Assembly (NCBI GenBank): GCA_963811605.1
Contig: CAWESA010000022.1
Location: 1 to 64,000, forward strand
DNA from: CAVQLX01 sp963811605
Lineage (GTDB): Bacteria; Desulfobacterota; Binatia; DP-6
DNA: 64,000 bases
Direction: 5' to 3'
Below, one piece after another: positions 1 to 7,835 of the stretch; position 1 is the stretch's first letter, and each line of letters opens with the position of its first letter. The notes below the pieces were generated by a model, which searched no databases, was not told the DNA's origin, and saw nothing but the letters and a program-made list of their open reading frames with translations. The translations under genes were made by a program, and so were the position numbers.

Positions 1-175
1 CTCCCGTCGTCGGCGTGCCGCGGCGGCGCGGCCGGGAGGCCGCCCGCCAGCGGCCCCACCGTCGCGCGAGAGAGAAGCCGTGAACTCTTCCGATTTTGCT
101 GGGCCGCGGCTACCGCCGCCGGCTGGGGCTTCTCTCTACGCGCGACACCGGCGAGGCCGATGCGTGGGGACGGGC
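1..175. other. Window edge, no gene recognised
   Basis: GC-rich sequence downstream of the leftward RTX-like gene. No reading frame here has recognisable protein character, and no clear terminator hairpin was seen. It may be the far end of a gene that lies outside the window. Confidence 0.4.
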
Positions 176-955
176 TCAGCGGATCATGCGTGCGACGTCG
201 GAGTTGACGTCGCGCACGGCGTCGAGCGCGATCTCGACGAACTCGGGGTTGGGCTTGGTCAGGTCAGCGAAGGTGGCGGCGGCGGCGTTCTGGGCCGTGC
301 AGAAGACCTGCTCGACGTCGCGCGTGCGTACCGTGACCAGCAGGTTGCCGTTGGCCTTCGAGAAGAAGCGCACCAGGAACTGGAAGCCGCGCGCGGCCGG
401 GTCGGCGACTGCCTCGAGGGTGCAGAAGCCCCCCTGCCCGGTGACGTTGGCGGTGGGGAGCCCGGTCTCCGCGTGCCGGCCGTCGACGGGCGAGATGATG
501 GGCACGTTGGTGTCGGGGTCGCGGTCGATGGTGCCGAACACCAGGGTGTCGCGCGGACCCGGGCCGCCGTCGAACAGGTCGCTGCCGTCGCCGCCCTGCC
601 AGAGGGCGATGTCGTTGCCGGTGTCGCCGATCTGGATGTCGCTGTTGGGCTGCGAGCCGCGCTCGATGCCGCCGATCATGACGTCGTCGCCCGGACCGCC
701 GAGGAGCACATCGCTGCCCAGCATGCCGATCAGGATGTCGTCGCCGCGCCCTCCGGTCAGCGTGTCGGCGTTGTTGAGGCTCTGGTTGGCGGCGACCCCC
801 GCGGGCTGGATCTCGGGGTCGTTCTGGTTGTCGTCGTCGCGGCCGATCAGGATGTCGGAGTGGCCGCTTCCCACGATGTACGCGGCCTGGATGGTGGCCG
901 CGTGCATCGCCAGGCCGAGCGCGAGGGCGGTTGCGATGTGAATCTTGGGGTGCAT
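176..955 (-). CDS. Secreted RTX-like calcium-binding protein
   Basis: A 259-residue protein. The start is the ATG at 955, which has an AGGAGA ribosome-binding site 6-8 bases upstream. Residues 1-24 are a signal peptide (basic start, hydrophobic core, probable cleavage after IQA). Residues 68-96 hold tandem glycine/aspartate nonapeptide repeats of the GGxGxDxLxG type (TGGRGDDILIGMLGSDVLLG), which bind calcium and form a parallel beta-roll in RTX proteins. The C-terminal half has no recognised domain. RTX proteins usually leave by type I secretion, but this one has a Sec-type signal, so it is probably a surface or extracellular Ca-binding protein rather than a classic toxin. It is transcribed away from the DUF4157 gene, and nothing in the sequence shows a functional link to the injection system. 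Confidence 0.7.
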   Translation of the reverse strand: MHPKIHIATALALGLAMHAATIQAAYIVGSGHSDILIGRDDDNQNDPEIQPAGVAANQSLNNADTLTGGRGDDILIGMLGSDVLLGGPGDDVMIGGIERGSQPNSDIQIGDTGNDIALWQGGDGSDLFDGGPGPRDTLVFGTIDRDPDTNVPIISPVDGRHAETGLPTANVTGQGGFCTLEAVADPAARGFQFLVRFFSKANGNLLVTVRTRDVEQVFCTAQNAAAATFADLTKPNPEFVEIALDAVRDVNSDVARMIR

Positions 956-1376
956 GTGTCGTCTCCTGTCGGGGGTGCGAAGGCACCGTCCCGTGGGAAC
1001 CCGGCGTCCGCTGCCGCGGCCGTCCAGGGCTGAGGCGGCCGGGTTCACGCGTGTGTCCCCGCCGCACGTTGCTGTGATCGATGGAGCTACGCGCGAGCCC
1101 CCGAAGTGGATTCGGCGGGATCGCGGCCAGCGAGAACGGCCGTCAGGAACGCGACGAAGCTCACCGCGTGAGGCGAAGTGTTCGACGCGGCCGGACGTGA
1201 TGTGCTCTGCGCGCCCCGCGCGTACTTGCAGCCCCGTGCACTTGCCGGTCCCGCGTCGAGTGTGCGATCCTTCGTCGCGCGCCCGGGCACGTCGGTGGGG
1301 CCTCCGGGGGTCGAGCGCAATGCGTGGGCATTCCCGACCTCGAAGCCCGGTGATCCGCGGCAGGAAGGAACGCGAC
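956..1376. promoter_or_regulatory. Divergent intergenic region, RTX gene / DUF4157 gene
   Basis: About 420 bp between two divergent genes. It must carry promoters for both. Ribosome-binding sites are clear at both ends (AGGAGA for the leftward gene, AGGAAGGA at 1362-1369 for the rightward gene). I see no convincing -35/-10 pair, sigma-54 site or coding sequence in it. The frame of the DUF4157 gene happens to be open through the region, but that upstream stretch is Arg/Pro-rich and does not look like protein. Confidence 0.4.
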
Positions 1377-2486
1377 ATGCGCTTCGTGCTGGCTCGAAGG
1401 GCCGCGGCGAGTGACGCGCGAGGCCCCGTGCGGTTGGCCGGGATGCTGTCGCCCGACAGCGTCCGCGACACGGCTGCGGCGGGAGTGCGTGACGGGGGGC
1501 AGATCCTGCCGCACCGAGAGGAGATCCAGCACGCATTCGGTCGCTACGACATCACGCACGTGCGCGCCCACACTGGCCCCGCGGCGACGCATGCGGCGCG
1601 GGCCATCGGGGCGTTGGCGTACGCGGCGGGCGACGAGGTCGCGTTCGACGCGCCACCGGATCTGTTCACCGCCGCGCATGAAGCCGCGCACGTCGTCCAG
1701 CAGCGGGCCGGGATCGCGCTCAGGGCCGGCGTCGGGCAGGCCGGCGACGCGTACGAGCAGCATGCCGACGCCGTCGCCGCCCGGGTGATTGCGGGGCGTT
1801 CCGCCGAGAACCTCCTCGGCCGGGTTCCCGCGGCCGGCCACGGCACCGCCTCCCCGGGAGCGGCCGTGCAGCGCCAGGAGGTGAAGCGGGCGAAGGGAGG
1901 CATCGGCGACGCGGCGCTGGGGCTCACGGTGACCACCACCATCGACGCGGGCCTGGCCAAGGTCGATGAGACGTTGCTCGCCGGCGCGCGCCAGATCCGC
2001 CTGGCCATCCGGAACGACGCCGATTTCGCGCGTGCGTGGGACGACTACGCCGACCGGAGCGGGACGCCCGGCGCGCGCATGGAAGAGGGATTGAACGGTT
2101 TCGTCGATCCCACGCATCCCGACGGCAAGACCGGCTTCGTGCGGGCCAATGCTGGCATGGGCACGGCCATCCACGAGGCGATGCACCAGCGTGCGGCGGC
2201 CAGCTTCAACGCCAAGACGGTGGGGCGGGCCGTCAACGAAGGGACGACGGAGCTGTTCACCCGGGTCGTCATCGCCTACGGCGGCGGCAAGATTCCGCGC
2301 GCGGTGTACGACAAGGAAAACCTCGCCATGCTGCGCTTCCAGGCAATCACCGGCCTGACCGCGCTGGCGCAGTGGTTCTTCAAGGGCGACAGCTCCGCCG
2401 TGGAAAAGGCGCTCGGCTCACGGTTCCGCGGCTTCATGGACTTCATGCGCGCGGACGATCCCGACAGCGCCATCCAAGTGCTCTGA
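1377..2486 (+). CDS. DUF4157 protein with second HExxH site, candidate eCIS effector
   Basis: A 369-residue protein. The start is the ATG at 1377, 7 bases after an AGGAAGGA ribosome-binding site. Residues about 45-115 are a DUF4157 domain: a RAHTGPAATHAARAIGALAY-type segment followed by HEAAHVVQQ at 101-109. DUF4157 is known to be strongly associated with cargo of extracellular contractile injection systems. Residues 110-180 are a low-complexity linker. The C-terminal part (about 185-369) has its own HEAMH at 266-270 and downstream glutamates at 288 and 292 (NEGTTE), the spacing of a gluzincin-type zinc protease. I infer a DUF4157 loading or maturation module joined to a metalloprotease-like toxin domain. 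There is no signal peptide, as expected for cargo loaded in the cytoplasm. It lies directly upstream of the eCIS locus. The toxin assignment is inference. Confidence 0.75.
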   Translation: MRFVLARRAAASDARGPVRLAGMLSPDSVRDTAAAGVRDGGQILPHREEIQHAFGRYDITHVRAHTGPAATHAARAIGALAYAAGDEVAFDAPPDLFTAAHEAAHVVQQRAGIALRAGVGQAGDAYEQHADAVAARVIAGRSAENLLGRVPAAGHGTASPGAAVQRQEVKRAKGGIGDAALGLTVTTTIDAGLAKVDETLLAGARQIRLAIRNDADFARAWDDYADRSGTPGARMEEGLNGFVDPTHPDGKTGFVRANAGMGTAIHEAMHQRAAASFNAKTVGRAVNEGTTELFTRVVIAYGGGKIPRAVYDKENLAMLRFQAITGLTALAQWFFKGDSSAVEKALGSRFRGFMDFMRADDPDSAIQVL

Positions 2487-2838
2487 TCCGCAGGGGCCCG
2501 GCAGCGCCGGGACGAGGGGTTGGAGTCGCCGGCGGCCGGCTCGACCCGCGATCAACCCCCCGCCCTTGCCTCGCTTGGCCGTGGGGCTGACGATACGACT
2601 CGTGGCGTTGCGCCCGAGTCACTCGCCCGCGAGTGCGCTCTCGGGCTCCTCCCTCGAGCGCTGGCGGAAGGTCCCGGAGGAGGCGGCCCCGGGCGGGGTG
2701 GCCGTGCTCGAGGGCGCACACCGCGGGCCGCACCGCGCGCGTCGCCGCGGAGACCTCGTACACCCTAAACTTTCTGCTTGACGTAGCTACCATTCCGGCG
2801 TATCTGCCGCGAGTTCTCGCCATGCCGAGGTCGAACCC
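2487..2838. other. Intergenic region upstream of the sigma-54 activator
   Basis: About 350 bp. Most of it is GC-rich with no credible gene. The last 80 bp are distinctly less GC-rich and hold a promoter-like sequence, annotated separately. No terminator hairpin with a T-run was seen after the DUF4157 gene. Confidence 0.4.
2778..2806 (+). promoter_or_regulatory. Sigma-70-type promoter for the activator gene
   Basis: TTGACG at 2778-2783 is followed after exactly 17 bp by TATCTG at 2801-2806. The -35 matches five of six consensus bases and the -10 three of six. The site lies in a locally AT-richer patch about 35 bp before the GTG start of the sigma-54 activator, which places it correctly to drive that gene. 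Confidence 0.5.
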
Positions 2839-3852
2839 GTGACCGGTCGCGAGCGATCGCCGAGCGACCCGCTCACGAACCTCGTCGGATGCTCCCCCGC
2901 TTTCCTCGCCACCGTCGAGCTGATCCGCCGGGTGGCGGCCTGCGATGCCACGGTGCTGATCCAGGGCGAGACCGGCACCGGGAAGGAGCTCGCCGCGCGC
3001 GCCATCCACTATCTCGGCTCGCGGCGCGACGCCCCGTTCGTGCCGATCAACTGCGGCGCCCTCCCCGAGCCGCTGGTGGAGAACGAGCTGTTCGGGCACG
3101 CGCGCGGTGCCTACACCGACGCGCGCGAATCGCGCCAGGGAGTCATCGCGCAGGCCGAGGGCGGCACGCTGTTCCTCGACGAGGTCGAGGCGATGGGACC
3201 GCGCGGGCAGGTCGCCCTGCTGCGCTTCCTGGAGGACCACGAGTACCGGCCGGTGGGTGGCTCGCCGTGCGGCGCCGACATCCGCGTCCTCGCGTCGAGC
3301 AACGCCGACCTGGCGGCGCTCGCCGCCAGGGGCTGCTATCGCCAGGATCTCCTCTTCCGGCTCAACATCCTCGTGCTCGAGCTTCCGCCGCTGCGCGCGC
3401 GCGGCGACGATGTGACGCTGCTAGCCGAGACGTTCGTCCGGCGGTTCTGCCACCAATACCGCAAACCCGCGATGGCCCTCCACCCCGACGCCACGAGTCA
3501 TCTCGCGGCGCGGGAGTGGCCGGGAAACGTGCGCGAGCTCGAGAACCTGATTCATCGGGCAGTGGTGCTGGCAGACGGCGCCGTGCTGCGCCTCGATCCG
3601 GTGCCCACGTCGGCCGACCCGGACCTCGAGGTCCGCGCCGGGGGGCTCACCGTGCGGGGCTTCCGCGAGGCGAAGGCCCGGGCCATCGCGGTGTTCGAGA
3701 AGGCCTACCTCGCGGAGTTGCTGGCGCGCACGCGCGGCAACCTGAGCCTCGCGGCACGGGTGTCGGGCAAGGAACGCAGCCGGCTCGGCAAGCTGGTCAA
3801 GAAGCACGGCCTCGCCCGCGCGCAGTTCAGCGGCGACGCCGAGTCCGCCTGA
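2839..3852 (+). CDS. Sigma-54-dependent AAA+ transcriptional activator
   Basis: A 337-residue NtrC-family activator with no receiver or sensory domain, so it starts almost directly in the AAA+ core. Walker A is GETGTGKE (43-50) and Walker B is LFLDE (111-115). The sigma-54 contact loop reads GAYTDA (90-95) instead of the usual GAFTGA. The arginine-finger region RQDLLFRLNI and the sensor-II region WPGNVRELENLI are present. A Fis-like helix-turn-helix follows at about 285-320 (RGNLSLAARVSGKERSRLGK). The start is GTG 2839. The family hydrolyses ATP to open promoters bound by sigma-54. Its position just before the eCIS operon, in the same direction, suggests it controls that operon. No good -24/-12 element was found in the next intergenic gap, so the target remains inferred. 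Confidence 0.9.
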   Translation: MTGRERSPSDPLTNLVGCSPAFLATVELIRRVAACDATVLIQGETGTGKELAARAIHYLGSRRDAPFVPINCGALPEPLVENELFGHARGAYTDARESRQGVIAQAEGGTLFLDEVEAMGPRGQVALLRFLEDHEYRPVGGSPCGADIRVLASSNADLAALAARGCYRQDLLFRLNILVLELPPLRARGDDVTLLAETFVRRFCHQYRKPAMALHPDATSHLAAREWPGNVRELENLIHRAVVLADGAVLRLDPVPTSADPDLEVRAGGLTVRGFREAKARAIAVFEKAYLAELLARTRGNLSLAARVSGKERSRLGKLVKKHGLARAQFSGDAESA

Positions 3853-4055
3853 GGCGTTCGCGCTTCGGTCGCGGGGCGGAAGCGCCGCAGCGGCAACCGC
3901 GCCGGACCGCGGTTTCACCGCCGCGCTCGCTCGATGCCTGCGGCGAACATGCCCCACCGCGGCCGCGCCTGCCGCCGGTTTCCTCGATCTCGCGCCACGT
4001 TGGCCGCCGGCAGCATGACGGTACGAGGTTTGCGAAGGGGCCTGGGACCCGAGCC

Positions 4056-4316
4056 ATGGTCGGCCCCGAGGAAGACCCCGCGCAGGTGATCGCCGACGCC
4101 ATCCAACGATACCTCGACGTCAATCCCGACGCCGCCGACAGCGCCGAAGGGATCGGGCGGTGGTGGCTGCCGCCCGCGCTCGCGGAGGAGTCCCCCAGAA
4201 TGGTCGAGGAGGCCCTCGACCGGCTCGTCGCGGCCGGGGCCATCGTCCGCCGGCCGCTGCCGGACGGCCAGGTCCTGTACGCCAAGAGAGGAGCGACCAC
4301 ATGCCCGTCCAAGTGA
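4056..4316 (+). CDS. Small conserved eCIS protein upstream of the sheath
   Basis: An 86-residue acidic protein starting at ATG 4056 and overlapping the sheath gene by 16 bases. The middle reads GRWWLPPAL, and the C-terminal half (VEEALDRLVAAGAIVRR, then a DGQVLYA turn) looks like a helix pair plus wing, similar to a small winged-helix fold. I do not recognise a named family. Its place as first gene of the structural operon and its tight coupling to the sheath suggest a chaperone, an assembly factor or a local regulator, but this is inference. Confidence 0.65.
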   Translation: MVGPEEDPAQVIADAIQRYLDVNPDAADSAEGIGRWWLPPALAEESPRMVEEALDRLVAAGAIVRRPLPDGQVLYAKRGATTCPSK

Positions 4317-5875
4317 GCTACCCCGGGGTCTACGTCGAGGAGCTGCCGAGCGCGGTGCGCACGATCACCGGGGTCCCGACCTCGATCACGGCGTTCGTCG
4401 GCCGCGCCTGGCGCGGGCCGGTCGACGCGCCGGTGAAGATCAGCAGCTACTCCGACTACGAGAGGGTGTTCGGCGGGCTCTGGCGCGACAGCCCGATGAG
4501 CTACGCCGTGCAGCAGTTCTTCTCCAACGGCGGGAGTCAGGCGATCATCGTACGAGTCGCCACGCGCACCGGCGGCAGCACCGCGACTCCTGCGACGTTC
4601 TCGTTCGCCGGTGGCAAGTTCAAGGCCGCCAATCCGGGCAGCTGGGGCATGAACCTGAGCGTGACGGTGGAGGGCAAGAGCAAGACCAAGGACCCCTCGG
4701 ACGACGCCCTGTTCAATCTCAAGGTGTTCGACGACCCCGACACCAAGGACGATCTGGCGAAGCGCGGCGGCAGCGGGGCGCGCGAGTCGTTTCTGAACGT
4801 CTCCGTCGACCCGGCGAGCCCGCGTTACGTGGTGAAGATCCTCGAGCAGCAGTCGCAGCTCCTGCGGGTCGACAGCGGGCTCAGCGCGACCACGGCGCCG
4901 GGCGCCGCCACGCACGCCGCCGATGCCACCTCCGGCACGGACGGGACGGTCGTCGGCGCCGCCGAGGTGACGGACGTCAGCAACGACGGTGCCGCGAAGA
5001 CCGGGATGTATGCGCTCCGCAAGACGGACATCATCAACCTCCTCTGCATCCCGCCCTACACGCCGACCACGGACGACAACGGCATGGCCAGCTGGACCGC
5101 CGCGGCGGCCTTCTGCAAGGCGCGCCGTGCCTTCCTGCTCGTCGATGCTCCCGCGAGCTGGAAGGTGTCGGACGGGGTGGCCCACGTCGGCGACTTCAGC
5201 GCGATCGAGCGCGCCTACGCGGCGATCTACTTTCCGCGCCTGCGCCTGTCCGATCCGCTCCAGGACGGCAACCTCGCCGACTTCGCGCCTTCGGCAGCGA
5301 TCGCCGGCGTCATCAGCCGCACCGACGCGGAGCGCGGCGTGTGGAAGGCGCCGGCAGGCATCGAGGCCGGCCTGCGCGGCGTGCTCGGGCTCTCGGTGGG
5401 TGGGTTGCCGGGCGTGCTCACCGATTCCGAGAACGGCGACCTGAACCCCCTCGGGGTCAATTGCCTGCGCAGCTTTCCGAACATCGGCCACGTCGCGTGG
5501 GGTGCGCGGACGCTCGAGGGCTCGGACATCCTCGCCTCGCAGTGGAAGTACATTCCCGTGCGCCGCCTCGCCCTCTACATCGAGGAGAGCCTCTTCCGCG
5601 GCACGCAGTGGGTGGTCTTCGAGCCCAACGACGAGCCTCTGTGGGCGCAGATCCGGCTCAACGTCGGCGCCTTCATGCAGTCGCTCTTCCGCCAGGGAGC
5701 GTTCCAGGGTGCGACCCCACGCGAGGCGTACCTGGTGAAGTGCGACAGGGAGACGACGACGCAGGACGATATCAATCGCGGCGTGGTGAACATCCTGGTC
5801 GGCTTTGCGCCGCTCAAGCCGGCAGAGTTCGTGATCATCAAGCTCCAGCAGCTCGCCGGCCAGATCCAGACCTGA
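4301..5875 (+). CDS. Contractile tail sheath protein (eCIS)
   Basis: A 524-residue phage-tail sheath protein. The ATG at 4301 sits behind a GAGAGGAG ribosome-binding site. The N-terminus VSYPGVYVEELPSAVRTITG is the classic sheath signature shared with Afp and Pvc sheaths, followed by TSITAFVGRAWRGPVD. The C-terminal part (YIPVRRLALYIEESLFRGTQ, then VFEPNDEPLW and the final GFAPLKPAEFVIIKL) matches the conserved sheath domain that interlocks subunits. Sheath subunits stack around the inner tube and contract to drive it into a target. Only one sheath gene is present, whereas Afp and PVC loci carry several paralogues. Confidence 0.95.
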   Translation: MPVQVSYPGVYVEELPSAVRTITGVPTSITAFVGRAWRGPVDAPVKISSYSDYERVFGGLWRDSPMSYAVQQFFSNGGSQAIIVRVATRTGGSTATPATFSFAGGKFKAANPGSWGMNLSVTVEGKSKTKDPSDDALFNLKVFDDPDTKDDLAKRGGSGARESFLNVSVDPASPRYVVKILEQQSQLLRVDSGLSATTAPGAATHAADATSGTDGTVVGAAEVTDVSNDGAAKTGMYALRKTDIINLLCIPPYTPTTDDNGMASWTAAAAFCKARRAFLLVDAPASWKVSDGVAHVGDFSAIERAYAAIYFPRLRLSDPLQDGNLADFAPSAAIAGVISRTDAERGVWKAPAGIEAGLRGVLGLSVGGLPGVLTDSENGDLNPLGVNCLRSFPNIGHVAWGARTLEGSDILASQWKYIPVRRLALYIEESLFRGTQWVVFEPNDEPLWAQIRLNVGAFMQSLFRQGAFQGATPREAYLVKCDRETTTQDDINRGVVNILVGFAPLKPAEFVIIKLQQLAGQIQT

Positions 5876-5910
5876 GCACCGCGAAGTCACGCAGCTCGAG
5901 GAGACCCGCA

Positions 5911-6438
5911 ATGGCACAGTTCAGCGTCAACGCCACCCGTTTCGATCCCTACAAGAACTTCAAGTTCCGCGTACGATGGGACGGCCGATACGTCGCCGGC
6001 GTGAGCAAGGTGTCGGGGCTCAAGCGCACCACCGAGGTGGTGAAGCACCGCGACGGCGGCGACCCGTCAAGCTCGCGGAAGTCGCCCGGGCGCACCGAAT
6101 ACGAGGCCATCACCCTCGAGCGCGGGGTCACGCACGATACCGAGTTCGAGAAGTGGGCGAACAAGGTGTGGAACTTCGGCTCGGGGCTCGGTGCGGAGGT
6201 GTCGCTCAAGGACTTCCGCAAGGACGTGATCATCGAGCTCTACAACGAAGCGGGTCAGCTCGCGATCGCATACAAGGTGTTCCGCTGCTGGGTCTCGGAG
6301 TTCCAGGCGCTCCCGGACCTGGATGCCAATGCGAACGCCGTCGCCATCCAGCACCTGAAGCTCGAGAACGAAGGCTGGGAGCGCGACTACGACGTGACCG
6401 AGCCGGCGGAGCCCACCTTCACGGAGCCCTCCGCCTGA
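5911..6438 (+). CDS. Inner tail tube protein (T4 gp19-like, eCIS)
   Basis: A 175-residue protein with an ATG at 5911 and a GAGGAGA ribosome-binding site. It matches the gp19/Hcp-type tube family: FDPYKNFKFRVRWDGRYVAG, then VSKVSGLKRTTEVVKHRDGG, SRKSPGRTEYEAITLERGV and a C-terminal KVFRCWVSEFQALPDLDA. Hexamers stack to make the hollow tube that carries cargo. It follows the sheath by 35 bp, the standard sheath-tube order. It is the only tube gene in the cluster. Confidence 0.95.
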   Translation: MAQFSVNATRFDPYKNFKFRVRWDGRYVAGVSKVSGLKRTTEVVKHRDGGDPSSSRKSPGRTEYEAITLERGVTHDTEFEKWANKVWNFGSGLGAEVSLKDFRKDVIIELYNEAGQLAIAYKVFRCWVSEFQALPDLDANANAVAIQHLKLENEGWERDYDVTEPAEPTFTEPSA

Positions 6439-6444
6439 CCGCGT

Positions 6445-7182
6445 ATGCCAGCGCTCGCGACCGACGACGCCACGCTGCTGGGCGCCTGGGAGGCGACGAC
6501 GGCGCTCGGGCGCCCGTGGCGTGAGGTCGCGCTGCTCGCGGGCGTGTCCGGGGAGCCGGTGGACACGCTCGCGCAGCTCCCGGTCGGCGAGCGTGACCGG
6601 CGGCTCCTCGCGCTGCGCGTCGCCAAGCTCGGCGATCGCCTCGACTGCGAGACCGTCTGCCCGGCCTGCGGCGAGCGGCTGGAGCTGGCGCTGGTCGCGA
6701 GCGCGCTCGCGTGCGCCCCCGTCGAGCCGGGCGGCACGTCCGTCCTCGAGCACGGCGACTGGCGGATCCGCTTCCGCCTGCCGACGAGCGCCGACCTCGC
6801 CGCGTGCATCGGTGAGCCCGCCACCGGGCGGGCGCTCCTGGCGCGCTGTGTCGTCGAGGCCGAGCACCACGCCCCCCCTCGAGCGACGCCGACGCCGGTC
6901 CAGGCGCTGCCCGACGACCTGCACGACGCGCTGGCCGCTCGCATGGCCGAGCTCGACCCCCAGGCCGATGTCCGCCTCGCACTCGACTGCCCGACATGCG
7001 GTCATGGCTGGCAGGCGGACCTCGACATCGGCGGCTTCGTACTTGCCGAAGTCGACGTGCACGTGAGCCGCCTGCTCGGCGAGGTGCACGGGCTGGCCAG
7101 CGCGTACGGCTGGCGCGAATCCGACATCCTCGCGCTCGGCCCGGCGCGACGGCGGCGCTATCTCGAGCTCGCGTGGTCATGA
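6445..7182 (+). CDS. gp26-like baseplate protein with zinc-finger pairs
   Basis: A 245-residue protein starting 6 bp after the tube gene stop. Two Cys-x2-Cys pairs (CPACG near residues 72-75, CPTCG near 182-185) flank a central region and probably bind one zinc ion. The C-terminal stretch EVHGLASAYGWRESDILAL and RRRRYLELA is typical of the T4 gp26/gp51-like baseplate-hub assembly family found between tube and cap genes in eCIS loci. Role: probable hub assembly factor. The family call rests on these motifs and on gene order. Confidence 0.75.
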   Translation: MPALATDDATLLGAWEATTALGRPWREVALLAGVSGEPVDTLAQLPVGERDRRLLALRVAKLGDRLDCETVCPACGERLELALVASALACAPVEPGGTSVLEHGDWRIRFRLPTSADLAACIGEPATGRALLARCVVEAEHHAPPRATPTPVQALPDDLHDALAARMAELDPQADVRLALDCPTCGHGWQADLDIGGFVLAEVDVHVSRLLGEVHGLASAYGWRESDILALGPARRRRYLELAWS

Positions 7183-7835
7183 GGGACTTCCTGGAGCGCC
7201 TCGCGGTACGATCCGTCGGACCAGCTCTCATACGCCCGCGCGCGGTCGGGCGGTTCGAGCACGGCCCGTGGACCGATACCGCGCGCGGTGCCTCGGCGGA
7301 ACCGGATGCTGCCGACCGTGCGGCGCATCCGACCGCGTCGCCGCAGCCGTCCTCATGGGTCTCGCCCCGACTCGCCGTAGATGTCGAATGCCGTCCCGCG
7401 GTGCGCGAGCGCCGACCCGGTCTCCCTCGCTCGGCCGCGCCGGAGGTCACGCGCGTCGCGGCTGCCGAGCCCGCCGCGCCCGGGATGCGCGCCCAGGCAC
7501 GCGGCCAGGCTCCGCCGGAACGACCGGCGCCTGCGCGAGCTCGCGCGGCCGCGCTCGCCGGGCCCGTGCCGCCGTCGGCGGTCACCCCGGTAGCGCCGTC
7601 GCCGTTGCAGGCGCTGCGGCCACGAGCCGTCCGCCCGGCGCCGCGACCCGGGCGCGCGGTCCCGGAGCGGCGGGCGCCGCGGGCGACGCCCGACGTCGTG
7701 CAGGTGAGGATCGGCCGGATCGAGGTACGGGCAACGATCGCCCGCGCGGAGCATCCCCCTCCGGCGGCCACCCGGGCGCCACGGCCGCGCCCGCTGTCGC
7801 TCGAGGCGTTCCTCGAGGGGATGCGGCGGTCGTGA
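7179..7835 (+). CDS. Pro/Ala/Arg-rich eCIS linker protein
   Basis: A 218-residue protein that starts inside the previous stop codon (ATGA). Most of it is low complexity, rich in Pro, Ala and Arg, and likely disordered and basic. The two ends look conserved: an N-terminal amphipathic start (MRDFLERLAVRSVGPALIRP) and a C-terminal block VQVRIGRIEVRA followed by LSLEAFLEGMRR. Short proteins with an IGRIEVRA-type tail are common at this position in eCIS loci. Function is unknown. It may tether the baseplate or cap proteins encoded on either side. Confidence 0.7.
   Translation: MRDFLERLAVRSVGPALIRPRAVGRFEHGPWTDTARGASAEPDAADRAAHPTASPQPSSWVSPRLAVDVECRPAVRERRPGLPRSAAPEVTRVAAAEPAAPGMRAQARGQAPPERPAPARARAAALAGPVPPSAVTPVAPSPLQALRPRAVRPAPRPGRAVPERRAPRATPDVVQVRIGRIEVRATIARAEHPPPAATRAPRPRPLSLEAFLEGMRRS

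Noticed and set aside
4001..4014. A sigma-54 (-24/-12) promoter upstream of the eCIS operon
   Set aside because: TGGCCGCCGGCAGC has GG and GC elements separated by 9 instead of 10 bases and lacks the TTGC context. It is too weak to annotate, although an activator gene lies just upstream.
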